NCBI GenBank assembly: GCA_963785125.1
Contig: CAWATU010000003.1
Location: 310,001-374,000, forward strand
DNA length: 64,000 nt
DNA from: QHXN01 sp963785125
GTDB taxonomy: Bacteria > Acidobacteriota > Blastocatellia > Pyrinomonadales > Pyrinomonadaceae
Reading direction: 5' to 3'
Below the pieces are notes generated by a model. It had not been told where the DNA came from. It made no database searches and saw only the letters and a list, made by a program, of their open reading frames with translations. Below are positions 52,190 through 60,028 of the stretch, piece by piece. The position numbers and the translations under genes were made by a program. The stretch's first letter is position 1. The number at the start of each line of letters is the position of its first letter.

Positions 52190-52308
52190 GCGACTTGAAA
52201 ATCAGGGGCGGCGGTGCCGGATTCGTCCGACCCCGCCGCCCTCTTTGCGTCTGGACGCACCACGGCGCCGCGGGTTAAAAAATATTTAGAAAAAAAAGAT
52301 GCCGCGCG

Positions 52309-52335
52309 TGTCGATCTCGCCGCCCTTCGTTCGTC
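52309..52335 (+). promoter_or_regulatory. Candidate ECF42-type promoter
   Basis: TGTCGA at 52309-52314 and CGTC at 52332-52335 with a 17-base spacer, upstream of the DGPF-protein gene. As I recall, ECF42 promoters carry TGTCGA at -35 and CGA/TC at -10. The linked sigma factor gene makes autoregulation plausible. Confidence 0.55.
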
Positions 52336-52405
52336 GTGTATATAGAGCGCGGATTTAAGGCGGGCTCGAAGCAAAAGACTAATAACGTTGAAGGAGAAAA
52401 TCGAG

Positions 52406-52852
52406 ATGAGAGTCATGGTGATTATCAAGGCGAACGCGGTTTCGGAGGCGGGCACCCTGCCGGGCGAGAAGATGCTGACCGAGATGGGGAAGTTCAACGA
52501 GGAGCTGGTAAAAGCGGGCGTGATGCTCGCCGGCGAGGGGCTGCACCCGAGTTCCAGGGGCAAGCGCGTCAGGTTCTCGGGCACACAGAAGACCGTGATC
52601 GACGGCCCCTTCGCAGAGACGAAGGAGCTGATCGCAGGCTTCTGGCTCTGGCAGGTGCGTTCGATGGAGGAGGCCGTCGAGTGGGTCAAGCGCATCCCGG
52701 CCCCCAACGAGGGCGACCCCGGCTACGACGAGGTGTCAGAGATAGAGCTGCGCCAGGTCTTCGAGGCCGAGGACTTCGGCGCCAACCTCACGCCCGAGCT
52801 GAAGGAGCAGGACGAGCGCCTGCGCGCGCAGTTGGAGGCGAACAAGAGTTAA
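52406..52852 (+). CDS. YCII-related DGPF-motif protein
   Basis: 148 residues from ATG 52406, preceded by AAGGAGAAA. The family core is a ferredoxin-like alpha/beta fold: VMVIIKANAVSEAG, then the name-giving DGPF at 66-69 in VIDGPFAETKELIAGFWLW, and IPAPNEGDPGYDEVSEIELR. DGPF/YCII proteins are the standard partners of ECF42 sigma factors, one of which is encoded next. Molecular role is unknown, perhaps a small-molecule-binding or enzyme-like output of the regulon. The last residues (about 120-148) are a charged helix. A family A repeat separates it from the sigma gene. Confidence 0.85.
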   Translation: MRVMVIIKANAVSEAGTLPGEKMLTEMGKFNEELVKAGVMLAGEGLHPSSRGKRVRFSGTQKTVIDGPFAETKELIAGFWLWQVRSMEEAVEWVKRIPAPNEGDPGYDEVSEIELRQVFEAEDFGANLTPELKEQDERLRAQLEANKS

Positions 52853-52919
52853 TCACGGAGACACAGAGGCACAGCTTTTAAATTGCATGAAGCCGTGCCT
52901 CTGTGTCTGCGGTGGTTAC
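52848..52919. repeat. Palindromic intergenic repeat, family A copy 5
   Basis: Left arm TCACGGAGACACAGAGGCAC, right arm GTGCCTCTGTGTCTGCGGTG, imperfect pairing around an AT-rich loop. It starts at the stop of the DGPF gene and ends nine bases before the sigma gene start. Confidence 0.85.
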
Positions 52920-52927
52920 TGCTTAGA

Positions 52928-54199
52928 ATGTTTGTGGCTGCAACCAACGACATACACCGCGCGGTCGAGGCGGTCTGGCGCATCGAGTCGGCGAAGCTCA
53001 TCGCCGGCCTCGCGCGGGTCGTGCGCGACGTGGGGCTCGCAGAGGAGCTGGCGCAGGACGCGCTCGTCGTCGCGCTCGAACGTTGGCCCGAGTCGGGCGT
53101 CCCTGATAATCCGGGCGCCTGGCTCATGGCCACCGCAAAGAACCGCGCCATCGACCTCCTGCGCGGCAGGACGTTGCATGAGCAGAAGCACGCGCAACTC
53201 GGCCGCGAGTTGGAGGCATTGGAGCGAGCCATGCCGGACTTCGACTCGGCCCTCGACGACGAGATAGGGGACGACCTCCTCCGGCTCGTCTTCACGGCCT
53301 GCCACCCTCTGCTCTCGACGGAGGCGCGCGTCGCGCTCACGCTCCGCCTGCTCGGCGGCCTGACGACCGAGGAGATAGCGCGCGCGTTCCTCGTTCCGGA
53401 GCCGACCGTCGCCCAGCGCATTGTCCGCGCCAAGCGCACGCTCACAGAGGCGCGCGTCCCCTTCGAGGTGCCGCGCGGCGCCGAGCTGGCCGCGCGTCTC
53501 TCGTCGGTGCTCGAAGTCGTCTACCTCATCTTCAACGAGGGCTACACGGCGACGGCCGGCAGCGATTGGGTGCGCCCCGCGCTCTGCGAAGAGGCCCTCC
53601 GTTTGGGTCGCATCCTCGCGGAGCTGGCGCCGCGGGAAGGGGAAGTCCACGGCCTCGTGGCGCTGTTGGAGATTCAGGCGTCGCGCCTGCGCGCGCGCGT
53701 CGGCCCGTCGGGCGAGCCGGTTCTGTTACTCGACCAGAATCGTGCGCGCTGGGACTGGCTCCTCATCCGACGCGGACTCGCGGCGCTCGCGCGGGCCGAA
53801 AGTCTGGGCGGCCCGCTCGGCCCATACACGCTTCAGGCCGCGATTGCCGCCTGCCACGCTCGCGCCCGTACGGCCGAAAAGACAGACTGGACGCGCATCG
53901 CCGCCCTCTATGACGCGCTCGCCCAACTCTCGCCGTCGCCCGTCGTGGAGTTGAACCGCGCGGTCGCGGTCGCGATGGCGTTCGGCCCCGCGGCCGGCCT
54001 CGAACTCGTCGAAGGTTTGACGGAGGAGCCGGCGCTCAAGGGCTATCATCTTCTGTCGAGCGTGCGCGGCGACCTCCTCGCACGGCTCGGGCGCGTCGAT
54101 GAGGCGCGCGCCGAGTTCGAGCGCGCGGCCGAACTCACGCGCAACACGCGCGAGCGCGAACTGCTCCTCGCCCGCGCTCGCGCGCTCTCAGAACCTTAG
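52928..54199 (+). CDS. ECF42-type RNA polymerase sigma factor with C-terminal extension
   Basis: 423 residues from ATG 52928; a longer frame to 52883 runs through a repeat. Sigma region 2 is about 10-80 (AEELAQDALVVALERWP, PGAWLMATAKNRAIDLLRG), region 4 is about 115-170 (ARVALTLRLLGGLTTEEIAR, VPEPTVAQRIVRAKRTL). Residues 185-423 are the long helical, TPR-like extension typical of ECF42 (YLIFNEGYTATAGSDWVRP, LYDALAQLSPSPVVELNRAV). No anti-sigma gene is nearby, which fits this group, where the extension is thought to control activity. The DGPF gene upstream carries a matching promoter motif. Confidence 0.88.
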   Translation: MFVAATNDIHRAVEAVWRIESAKLIAGLARVVRDVGLAEELAQDALVVALERWPESGVPDNPGAWLMATAKNRAIDLLRGRTLHEQKHAQLGRELEALERAMPDFDSALDDEIGDDLLRLVFTACHPLLSTEARVALTLRLLGGLTTEEIARAFLVPEPTVAQRIVRAKRTLTEARVPFEVPRGAELAARLSSVLEVVYLIFNEGYTATAGSDWVRPALCEEALRLGRILAELAPREGEVHGLVALLEIQASRLRARVGPSGEPVLLLDQNRARWDWLLIRRGLAALARAESLGGPLGPYTLQAAIAACHARARTAEKTDWTRIAALYDALAQLSPSPVVELNRAVAVAMAFGPAAGLELVEGLTEEPALKGYHLLSSVRGDLLARLGRVDEARAEFERAAELTRNTRERELLLARARALSEP

Positions 54200-54202
54200 T
54201 CC

Positions 54203-55243
54203 TCACCCAGACACACGTTCGATCAGAACCGAGTCGCCGAACTCGTGCGTCAGGTAGCCGCGCGCGTCCAGCTCGGCCGTCGTGCGCAGGAGCGTCTCGT
54301 CGTCGAGGAAGGCGCGCAGCAGTTCGTAGTGGCTCGTGCCGCGCTCGTGCGTGCCCGAGAGAATCGCATCCACCACGCGCAGGCGGCTCTGCGGCCCGAG
54401 GCGCTGCGTCGCCACGCCTTCGCCCGCGCGCAGAGTGCCGTCCGCGGTCGCCGCGTGTTCGAGCGCGCGGACGACCGTCGTGCCGACCGCGACGACGCGC
54501 CCGCCGCGAGCCTTCGCGCGTCTGACGGCCTCGGCCGTCGCCTCGGGGATGCGGTAGGGCTCGTCGAAAGGAAGTAGCCGGTCAAGCTCTTCGTCGCCCG
54601 TGGATGAGACGCCTGCGGCGTGTGTGATCGTCTCGAACTCGACGCCGCGCGCGCGCATCGCGGCGAGCGCGCGCCAGTCGAGCGCGAAGCCGGCCGACGG
54701 CGGCTCGAAGGCGACGGGCGGGCCCGCGATGCGCGTCCAAACGTCCCAGAGCGCGAGCGGTTCGTGCATGTGTGCGTACTGTATGGGCCGCCCGTGGCGC
54801 GCGAGCCCCGCCCACACTTCGTCCGGCGAGCCTTCGAAGAGAAGCGAGACTAGTCGCGCGTGGCCGAGTGTCCGCTCGACGGTTGCGCGCAAGGGGCCGA
54901 GGATGAGCCGGTCGCCGTCCAGGAGCGCGGGCGGGGCCACGCGGTCTTCGGTGCGCGTACGGAAGTCGCCCTCGCCGAAGACGACGGCGCTGAAGCGGTT
55001 CACGTCTTCCGGTTGAAGCGAAGGGCGGCCCGCCAGTCGTACCTCGACGGGCGCACCCGTGCGGCCGTGGACACCGCGCAGGCTTGCGGGGAGCGTCGCC
55101 GCGTCGTTGGCGACGACGAGATCGCCGGGGCGCAGGAACTCGACGAAGGCCGAGCGCGGCACGTGGCCGATACGTCGGCCCGCGTCAACGACGAGAAGCT
55201 TGGCGTCCGGCGGGCGTTGCGTCGGTCGGGTCGCGGCGTTCAT
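54203..55243 (-). CDS. QueA-like S-adenosylmethionine:tRNA ribosyltransferase-isomerase family protein
   Basis: 346 residues. QueA makes epoxyqueuosine in tRNA from AdoMet. Family features: LLVVDAGRRIGHVPRSAFVE and FLRPGDLVVANDAATLPA near 38, HGRPIQYAHMHEPLALWDVW near 148, VGTTVVRALEHAA near 257 and SRLRVVDAILSGTHERGTSH near 287. Classic QueA proteins have NDTRVIPARL and TNFHLP; here the equivalents are NDAATLPASL and LSGTHERG, so this is a divergent paralogue that may not modify tRNA. The start overlaps the SDR stop by four bases; convergent with the sigma gene at its end. Confidence 0.72.
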   Translation of the reverse strand: MNAATRPTQRPPDAKLLVVDAGRRIGHVPRSAFVEFLRPGDLVVANDAATLPASLRGVHGRTGAPVEVRLAGRPSLQPEDVNRFSAVVFGEGDFRTRTEDRVAPPALLDGDRLILGPLRATVERTLGHARLVSLLFEGSPDEVWAGLARHGRPIQYAHMHEPLALWDVWTRIAGPPVAFEPPSAGFALDWRALAAMRARGVEFETITHAAGVSSTGDEELDRLLPFDEPYRIPEATAEAVRRAKARGGRVVAVGTTVVRALEHAATADGTLRAGEGVATQRLGPQSRLRVVDAILSGTHERGTSHYELLRAFLDDETLLRTTAELDARGYLTHEFGDSVLIERVSG

Positions 55244-56001
55244 ACGGTCGCTCCTTCCAACTCCTGAACTGATTTAACCGACAGCGCAGCGGCGATGGCG
55301 TCGGCGAGTTCGCGTGCGGCTTGCTCGGGTCGCTTCAGAGTAGAAGGGTCTGCGTCGGGGATGGCCGCCGCGTGCATCGGCGTGTCCATGTCGCCGGGGT
55401 CGAGCGAGAGGAAGCGTACGCCGTCCGACGCGTGCTCCTCGCCCCAGACGCGGCTCAGTTGGTGCAGCGCGGCCTTGCTCGCACCGTAAGCGCCCCACCC
55501 CGTGTATGCGTTGACGGCCGCGTCGCTTGAGATGTTGAGCACGACCGCGCCGCGCCCCTCGCGCGCGGAGGCCGCCAGCGCCCCCATCAGAGCCTTCGTC
55601 AGCCGGAACGGCCCGAGCACGTTCGTCGCGAACGCACGCTCAAGGTCTTCGCACTCCGTGTCGGAGAGCATCGCCAGCGGCACCGGCCCCAAATCCGACG
55701 CGTTGTTGACCAGCACGTCGAGCCCGCCCAACTCGCCGACGACCTGCAAGGCGACGGGATAGACATCATCCTTCGAGGCGACATCGCCGACGATGCCGTG
55801 CGCGCCCACGTTCTCGCGCGCTACGCTCGCGACCCGCTCGCGCGTACGCGCGACGAAGGCGACGCGCGCGCCGCGCCCCAGCAGCTCACGCACGAGCGCG
55901 AGCCCCAGTCCCGACGTGCCGCCGGTGATGGCGACCCGCAGGCCGTCGAAAGTCTTGTCCCCGCCTGATGTTTGCGACGTGAAGTCGGAAGAGATACTCA
56001 T
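55240..56001 (-). CDS. Short-chain dehydrogenase/reductase
   Basis: 253 residues. Cofactor loop ITGGTSGLGLALV near 25, ARTRERV with Arg residues favouring NADP, LVNNASDLGPVPL, catalytic Ser in LNISSDAAVNA, YGASKAALHQ as YxxxK, and LDPGDMDTPMH. It is the first gene of a minus-strand pair with the QueA-like gene (ATGA overlap) and diverges from the SufR-like regulator. The 94-base intergenic region holds four CTTT-type boxes, so the regulator probably controls this pair. Confidence 0.85.
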   Translation of the reverse strand: MSISSDFTSQTSGGDKTFDGLRVAITGGTSGLGLALVRELLGRGARVAFVARTRERVASVARENVGAHGIVGDVASKDDVYPVALQVVGELGGLDVLVNNASDLGPVPLAMLSDTECEDLERAFATNVLGPFRLTKALMGALAASAREGRGAVVLNISSDAAVNAYTGWGAYGASKAALHQLSRVWGEEHASDGVRFLSLDPGDMDTPMHAAAIPDADPSTLKRPEQAARELADAIAAALSVKSVQELEGATV

Positions 56002-56013
56002 TGCAGCTACCGT

Positions 56014-56091
56014 CCTTTCTAAAGAAAAGCCTTTACTAAGGCGGAGGGTAGCACGGAGGCTTGACTTTGTAAAGTAGATTCTTTAGAAAGG
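56014..56091. promoter_or_regulatory. Four CTTTNNAAAG-type boxes in the divergent promoter region
   Basis: CTTTCTAAAG (56015-56024), CTTTACTAAG (56031-56040), CTTTGTAAAG (56065-56074) and CTTTAGAAAG (56081-56090). The outer pair extends to a perfect 13-bp inverted repeat, CCTTTCTAAAGAA and TTCTTTAGAAAGG. Likely operators for the regulator starting at 56096. Confidence 0.65.
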
Positions 56092-56095
56092 TCGC

Positions 56096-56767
56096 ATGAC
56101 CAGCGAGACGCGCCAGACGGGCGAGCGCAAGACGCGCCGCGCCATCGTCAAGCTCCTGAAGACCGAAGGCCCGCTCGGCTCGGCGCAGCTTGCCGAGCGG
56201 CTGGGGCTGACCACGATGGCCGTGCGGCTCCACCTCTACGCGTTGCAGGGCGAAGGGCTGGTGGCGGCGGAAGACCGCCCCGTGCCCGTCGGCCGCCCGG
56301 CCAAATCCTGGCGTCTCACGCGCGAGGCCGACCGGCATTTTCCCGAAGCCTACGCCGAGCTGAGCGTCGCCCTCATCGACGCCATGCAGGAGACCTTCGG
56401 GCCCGAGGGGTTGAACCGCGTGCTCGTCTCGCGCTGCGCGCGGCAGCAAGCGGAATACGCGAAGCGCATACGACCGGCCGACTCTCTGGAGAAGAGATTG
56501 AAAGCCCTGGCGCAAGTCCGCACCGAGGAGGGTTACATGGCCGAGGTCAGGGCGGAGGAGGAGGGCGGCGGCTTTCTGCTCGTCGAGAACCACTGCCCCA
56601 TCTGCGCCGCGGCGAACGCATGTCAGGGGTTCTGCTCGACGGAGCTTGACCTGTTCCGCACGGTGCTCGGCTCAGGCGTCGAGGTCGAGCGCGTCGAGCA
56701 CATCGTCTCGGGCGACCAACGCTGCGCCTACCGCGTTCGGCCCAAAACACGAGCCCGTAAAAAATGA
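56096..56767 (+). CDS. SufR-like winged-helix regulator with Cys cluster
   Basis: 223 residues. A DeoR/ArsR-type winged helix covers about 12-75 (LGSAQLAERLGLTTMAVRLH, then VPVGRPAKSWRLT). The C-terminal domain carries Cys167, 170, 176, 180 and 210 (NHCPICAAANACQGFC and DQRCAYRV), like the Fe-S-binding region of SufR-type repressors, so it may sense iron or redox state. It is divergent from SDR-QueA, with four matching boxes between, and overlaps the AlkZ-like gene by four bases. No suf genes are visible in the window. Confidence 0.82.
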   Translation: MTSETRQTGERKTRRAIVKLLKTEGPLGSAQLAERLGLTTMAVRLHLYALQGEGLVAAEDRPVPVGRPAKSWRLTREADRHFPEAYAELSVALIDAMQETFGPEGLNRVLVSRCARQQAEYAKRIRPADSLEKRLKALAQVRTEEGYMAEVRAEEEGGGFLLVENHCPICAAANACQGFCSTELDLFRTVLGSGVEVERVEHIVSGDQRCAYRVRPKTRARKK

Positions 56768-57834
56768 AGACCTCCGAAGTCGCGCGCCTGCGGCTTACAA
56801 ATCAGGGCATCGGGCTCAGCCGTTTTAAGAGTCCGGCGGACGTGGTGCGCTGGTTCGGCGCCGTGCAGGCGCAGGACTATCTCGGTTCGCTGTGGGCGTT
56901 GGGGCTGCGCCTGCGTGGGGCGAACGAAGTGTTGGTCGAGCGCGCCGTGGCCGAGCGTTCAATCGTTCGCACGTGGCCTATGCGGGGCACGCTCCACTTC
57001 GTGGCGGCCGAGGACGTGCGCTGGATGTTGGGTCTGCTGGGCGCGCGCACCGTCGCGCGCGCGGCGGGCAGGTACAGGCAGCTCGGGCTGGACGAAGCGA
57101 CGTTCGCCAAGAGCAGGCGTGTGCTTGAGCGCGCCCTGCGCGGTCGTCAACTGACTCGCACTGAGCTGGCCGCCGCGCTGGGACGGCAGGGGATTGCCAC
57201 GGACGGCCAGCGGCTCATACATCTTCTGAACAGGTCTGCGTTGGAGGGACTGACCTGCTACGCTTCGAGGCGCGGCAAGCTGTTCACGTTCGCGCTCCTC
57301 GACGAGTGGGTGCCTTTAAACAGGAGCCTGACGCGCGAAGAGGCGCTGGCGGAGATGGCCGCGCGTTACTTCAGAAGCCACGGCCCTGCGACGTTGCAGG
57401 ACTTCGTCTGGTGGTCGAGTTTGACGACGGCAGACGCGCGGGCGGGACTTGAGATGATAAGGCCGCGCCTGCTGTGTGAGGTTATCGACGGCCAGACCTT
57501 CTGGCTCACTTCCTCGACGCCGGCCGTCGGAGAAGGGAAGTCGGCCGCACACCTGCTGCCGGCCTTCGACGAATACACGGTCGCTTATAAAGACCGCGGC
57601 GCCGTCCTCCACTCTTCACACACGCGACTACCGAACGCCGCGGGCGCCGTCCTCGGGCCGACGGTCATTCTCGAAGGTCAAGCCGTCGGCACGTGGAAGC
57701 GCACGCTAAAAAAGGAATCGGTGTTGATTGAGATGAGCCTGTGGAAGACGCTCAAGAGGGACGAACGGTCTGCGCTCGATGCGGCCGCGCAAAGGTACGG
57801 TGAGTTTGTGGGTCTGCCGGCGGTCGTCGCGTAA
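56764..57834 (+). CDS. Winged-helix DNA-binding protein of the AlkZ/YcaQ (HTH_42) family
   Basis: 356 residues. The family includes DNA glycosylases such as AlkZ and YcaQ that unhook crosslinks or remove bulky adducts. The putative catalytic QxQ motif is Q35-A-Q37-D in VQAQDYLGSLWALG. RTWPMRGTLHFVAAEDVRW near 67 is the other strong signature, and FDEYTVAYKDR near 270 also fits. Three winged-helix units are expected by homology. It overlaps the SufR-like gene (ATGA), so DNA repair may be linked to that regulator's signal. Confidence 0.78.
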   Translation: MKTSEVARLRLTNQGIGLSRFKSPADVVRWFGAVQAQDYLGSLWALGLRLRGANEVLVERAVAERSIVRTWPMRGTLHFVAAEDVRWMLGLLGARTVARAAGRYRQLGLDEATFAKSRRVLERALRGRQLTRTELAAALGRQGIATDGQRLIHLLNRSALEGLTCYASRRGKLFTFALLDEWVPLNRSLTREEALAEMAARYFRSHGPATLQDFVWWSSLTTADARAGLEMIRPRLLCEVIDGQTFWLTSSTPAVGEGKSAAHLLPAFDEYTVAYKDRGAVLHSSHTRLPNAAGAVLGPTVILEGQAVGTWKRTLKKESVLIEMSLWKTLKRDERSALDAAAQRYGEFVGLPAVVA

Positions 57835-57882
57835 AGCTACAATCGTGACATGATGCCGGGTTGGGATACGGAGGTCACTTAA

Positions 57883-58422
57883 ATGTCGAGAGAGGATTTG
57901 CGTCTGGAAGAGGCCGTAGCGATTCTTGAGCGGACACCGGCGACCGTCGGCGCGCTCGTGGACGGCTTGCCCGAAAACTTTGTGCGCGCGACGGAGGGTG
58001 AGGGCACTTGGTCGCCGTACGACGTGGTCGGGCACCTCGTCAACGGCGAGCGTACCGATTGGATGGAGCGCGCACGGCACATTCTCTCCGGCGACCCGCG
58101 CCCGTTCACGCCCTTCAATCGCACGGCGCAGTTCACGGAGAGCGCGGGGAAGAGTCTCGCGGAGCTTCTTAAGACCTTTGCCGAACTCCGCGGCCGTAAC
58201 CTCGCCGAGTTGCGCGAACTTAAACTCGATGTGGGTGACCTCATACGGACGGGGCGACATCCCGACTTCGGCGAGGTCACGCTCGGGCAGTTGCTCGCGG
58301 CGTGGGTCGTTCACGACCTCGACCACGTGGCGCAGATCGCGCGGACGATGGCGAAGGTCTACGCAGAAGCGGTCGGGCCGTGGGCGGTATATCTTTCAAT
58401 CCTGCGCGACCGGCAGCATTAG
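57883..58422 (+). CDS. DinB superfamily protein
   Basis: 179 residues, predicted four-helix bundle. The metal-ligand pattern of DinB/YfiT-like proteins is visible: His in VGHLVNGERTDW near 50, and H-x3-H in WVVHDLDHVAQIARTM near 141-145. DinB-family proteins are often thiol-dependent transferases or hydrolases of unknown substrate. It lies 48 bases after the AlkZ-like gene on the same strand and converges with the alpha/beta hydrolase. Confidence 0.82.
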   Translation: MSREDLRLEEAVAILERTPATVGALVDGLPENFVRATEGEGTWSPYDVVGHLVNGERTDWMERARHILSGDPRPFTPFNRTAQFTESAGKSLAELLKTFAELRGRNLAELRELKLDVGDLIRTGRHPDFGEVTLGQLLAAWVVHDLDHVAQIARTMAKVYAEAVGPWAVYLSILRDRQH

Positions 58423-58437
58423 CCTTTAGCGTCTCCC

Positions 58438-59760
58438 TCACTTCTGCTCGATGCGCTTGAGCGCGGCCGTCGCGTTCGTGTTCTGCGGGTTCAACTCAAG
58501 CGACCTCCTGTAATTCTTGACCGCCAGCTCGCGCTCGCCCGCGGCGAGGTATGCTTCGGCGAGGCTGTCGTAAGTGTTGAAGCCCTGCGGGTACATCTCG
58601 ACGTTGAGCTTGAAGATTTCGACGGCATCTTTGGGACGACCCGTAAAGAGCAGTTCGTAGCCGAGCGCGTTCAACTCTAACTCGGCGAAGTCATACCTGT
58701 CGGGCAGACTCTTGCGCAGCTCGCGGTACTGTGCGACGGCCGCCTCGACGCCGCGCTCCCTGATGGTTCGCCGGAGCGGGGTGTTGATGGAGTTGGCGCG
58801 CGGATTCTTGAACCAGTCGAGTGTCCTGCGCAGGCGGTCTTCGTGGTTGCGCGTGACGAAGTGGTCGTCGCGCGCGTAGACGAACAGCTCGTAGAGGTTG
58901 CCGGCCTCCTCCAGCTTCCGCGCCAGCCCCAGCGCCTGTGTGGGCGAGACGGCTGGGTCGGCGCCGCCCTGGAAGATGAGCAGAGGCACGGTGAGCTTGT
59001 CGGCCCAACGCACCGCCGAACGCTCTTCCATGTTCTGTTCGCGCCTCGCCTCGCCGCCCGCCCAGTTCGACTGGATGAGGTTGCGGATGCCCGGGTTCTC
59101 CTGGAAGCTGAGCCACATGTCTGTGGGCGCGCCGACGACCGCCGCCGCGCGGACGGGTGCGCCGCGCCTTATGGCCTGCAAGGTCATCTGCGCGCCGCGC
59201 GAGAAGCCGAACATGAAGACGCGCTCCATGTCCACGTAGCCGAGCGAGCGCGCGAGGGGGAAGAGGTTGAGCACATCGTTCGTGTCCGCGCCGCCGACCT
59301 CGTCCTTGCCCTCGCCGCCGTCATAGCCGCGGTACTGCGAGGCGAGCACGACGAACCCTTCGGAGGCGAGGCGGTGCATCTCGTAAAAGTGCAGGTAGTT
59401 CGCGGCCGTGATGATCGTGTCGTCGCCCGCGCCGCCGCGGTTCCAGATGACGGCCGGGAGTTTCTTACCCGACACGTCCTTCGGCTTGTAGATGAAGCCA
59501 GAGATTTTGAGCCCGTCGCTCATGTACTTGATCTTGAGCAGTTCGAGGTCGGGCGAGTTACGCACGCGCTCGACGCTGTCGCGCCCGTAGAGCTGTTTGA
59601 ACCTGTCGGGCACCTGCTCGAACGTGGGCAGCTCGAACCGCGTCTGTTCGATGATTTTGCCGTTCTCCTTCTCACCCTGTGCGAGCGTCGCCGACGGCAG
59701 CAGCAGCGCGAGACTCAAAAACGTGGACGCGAGCAAGAGACTCTTCAAACGCATCTTCAC
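58438..59760 (-). CDS. Exported alpha/beta hydrolase (prolyl oligopeptidase-like) with TPR end
   Basis: 440 residues. Signal peptide 1-28 (ASTFLSLALLLPSATLAQ). Hydrolase domain about 60-315 with nucleophile elbow GFSRG at 185-189 (Ser187), acid in FQGGADPAVSP near 270 and His in ARDDHFVTRN near 302. NRGGAGDD near 107 gives the oxyanion region. The C-terminal 100 residues contain two TPR-like units (YDSLAEAYLAAGERELAVKN, then YRRSLELNPQNTNA). It probably cleaves peptides or esters outside the cytoplasm. The region between it and the next gene holds no clear motif. Confidence 0.8.
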   Translation of the reverse strand: MKMRLKSLLLASTFLSLALLLPSATLAQGEKENGKIIEQTRFELPTFEQVPDRFKQLYGRDSVERVRNSPDLELLKIKYMSDGLKISGFIYKPKDVSGKKLPAVIWNRGGAGDDTIITAANYLHFYEMHRLASEGFVVLASQYRGYDGGEGKDEVGGADTNDVLNLFPLARSLGYVDMERVFMFGFSRGAQMTLQAIRRGAPVRAAAVVGAPTDMWLSFQENPGIRNLIQSNWAGGEARREQNMEERSAVRWADKLTVPLLIFQGGADPAVSPTQALGLARKLEEAGNLYELFVYARDDHFVTRNHEDRLRRTLDWFKNPRANSINTPLRRTIRERGVEAAVAQYRELRKSLPDRYDFAELELNALGYELLFTGRPKDAVEIFKLNVEMYPQGFNTYDSLAEAYLAAGERELAVKNYRRSLELNPQNTNATAALKRIEQK

Positions 59761-60028
59761 ATGACTCCTCGTCGAGATGATTTCCAGACCGGCCGCGGGG
59801 GAGGGCGTGCGTCCGCGGGGAAGTGAGGGACGGTAAGCCTGACGTTCACCCCTCCGCCTTCACGCCTTCGCACGCCCCGCCGCGCGGCCGGGAAGTGTGT
59901 TGAGGATGATGCGTGCACGGAGGCCCGCGGGTCTTTCAAGGGCTGTGAAATCTTGTAAAAGTTTGTGAAATCGCTTAGAAGTGTCTCGGTCTCCCGGCCG
60001 TGTGGGCAGTCAGCAGGAAGTTTTCAAC

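Noticed and set aside
52883..52927. Upstream start for the ECF42 sigma factor
   Set aside because: The extra residues are translated from the family A palindrome; ATG 52928 is the natural start.
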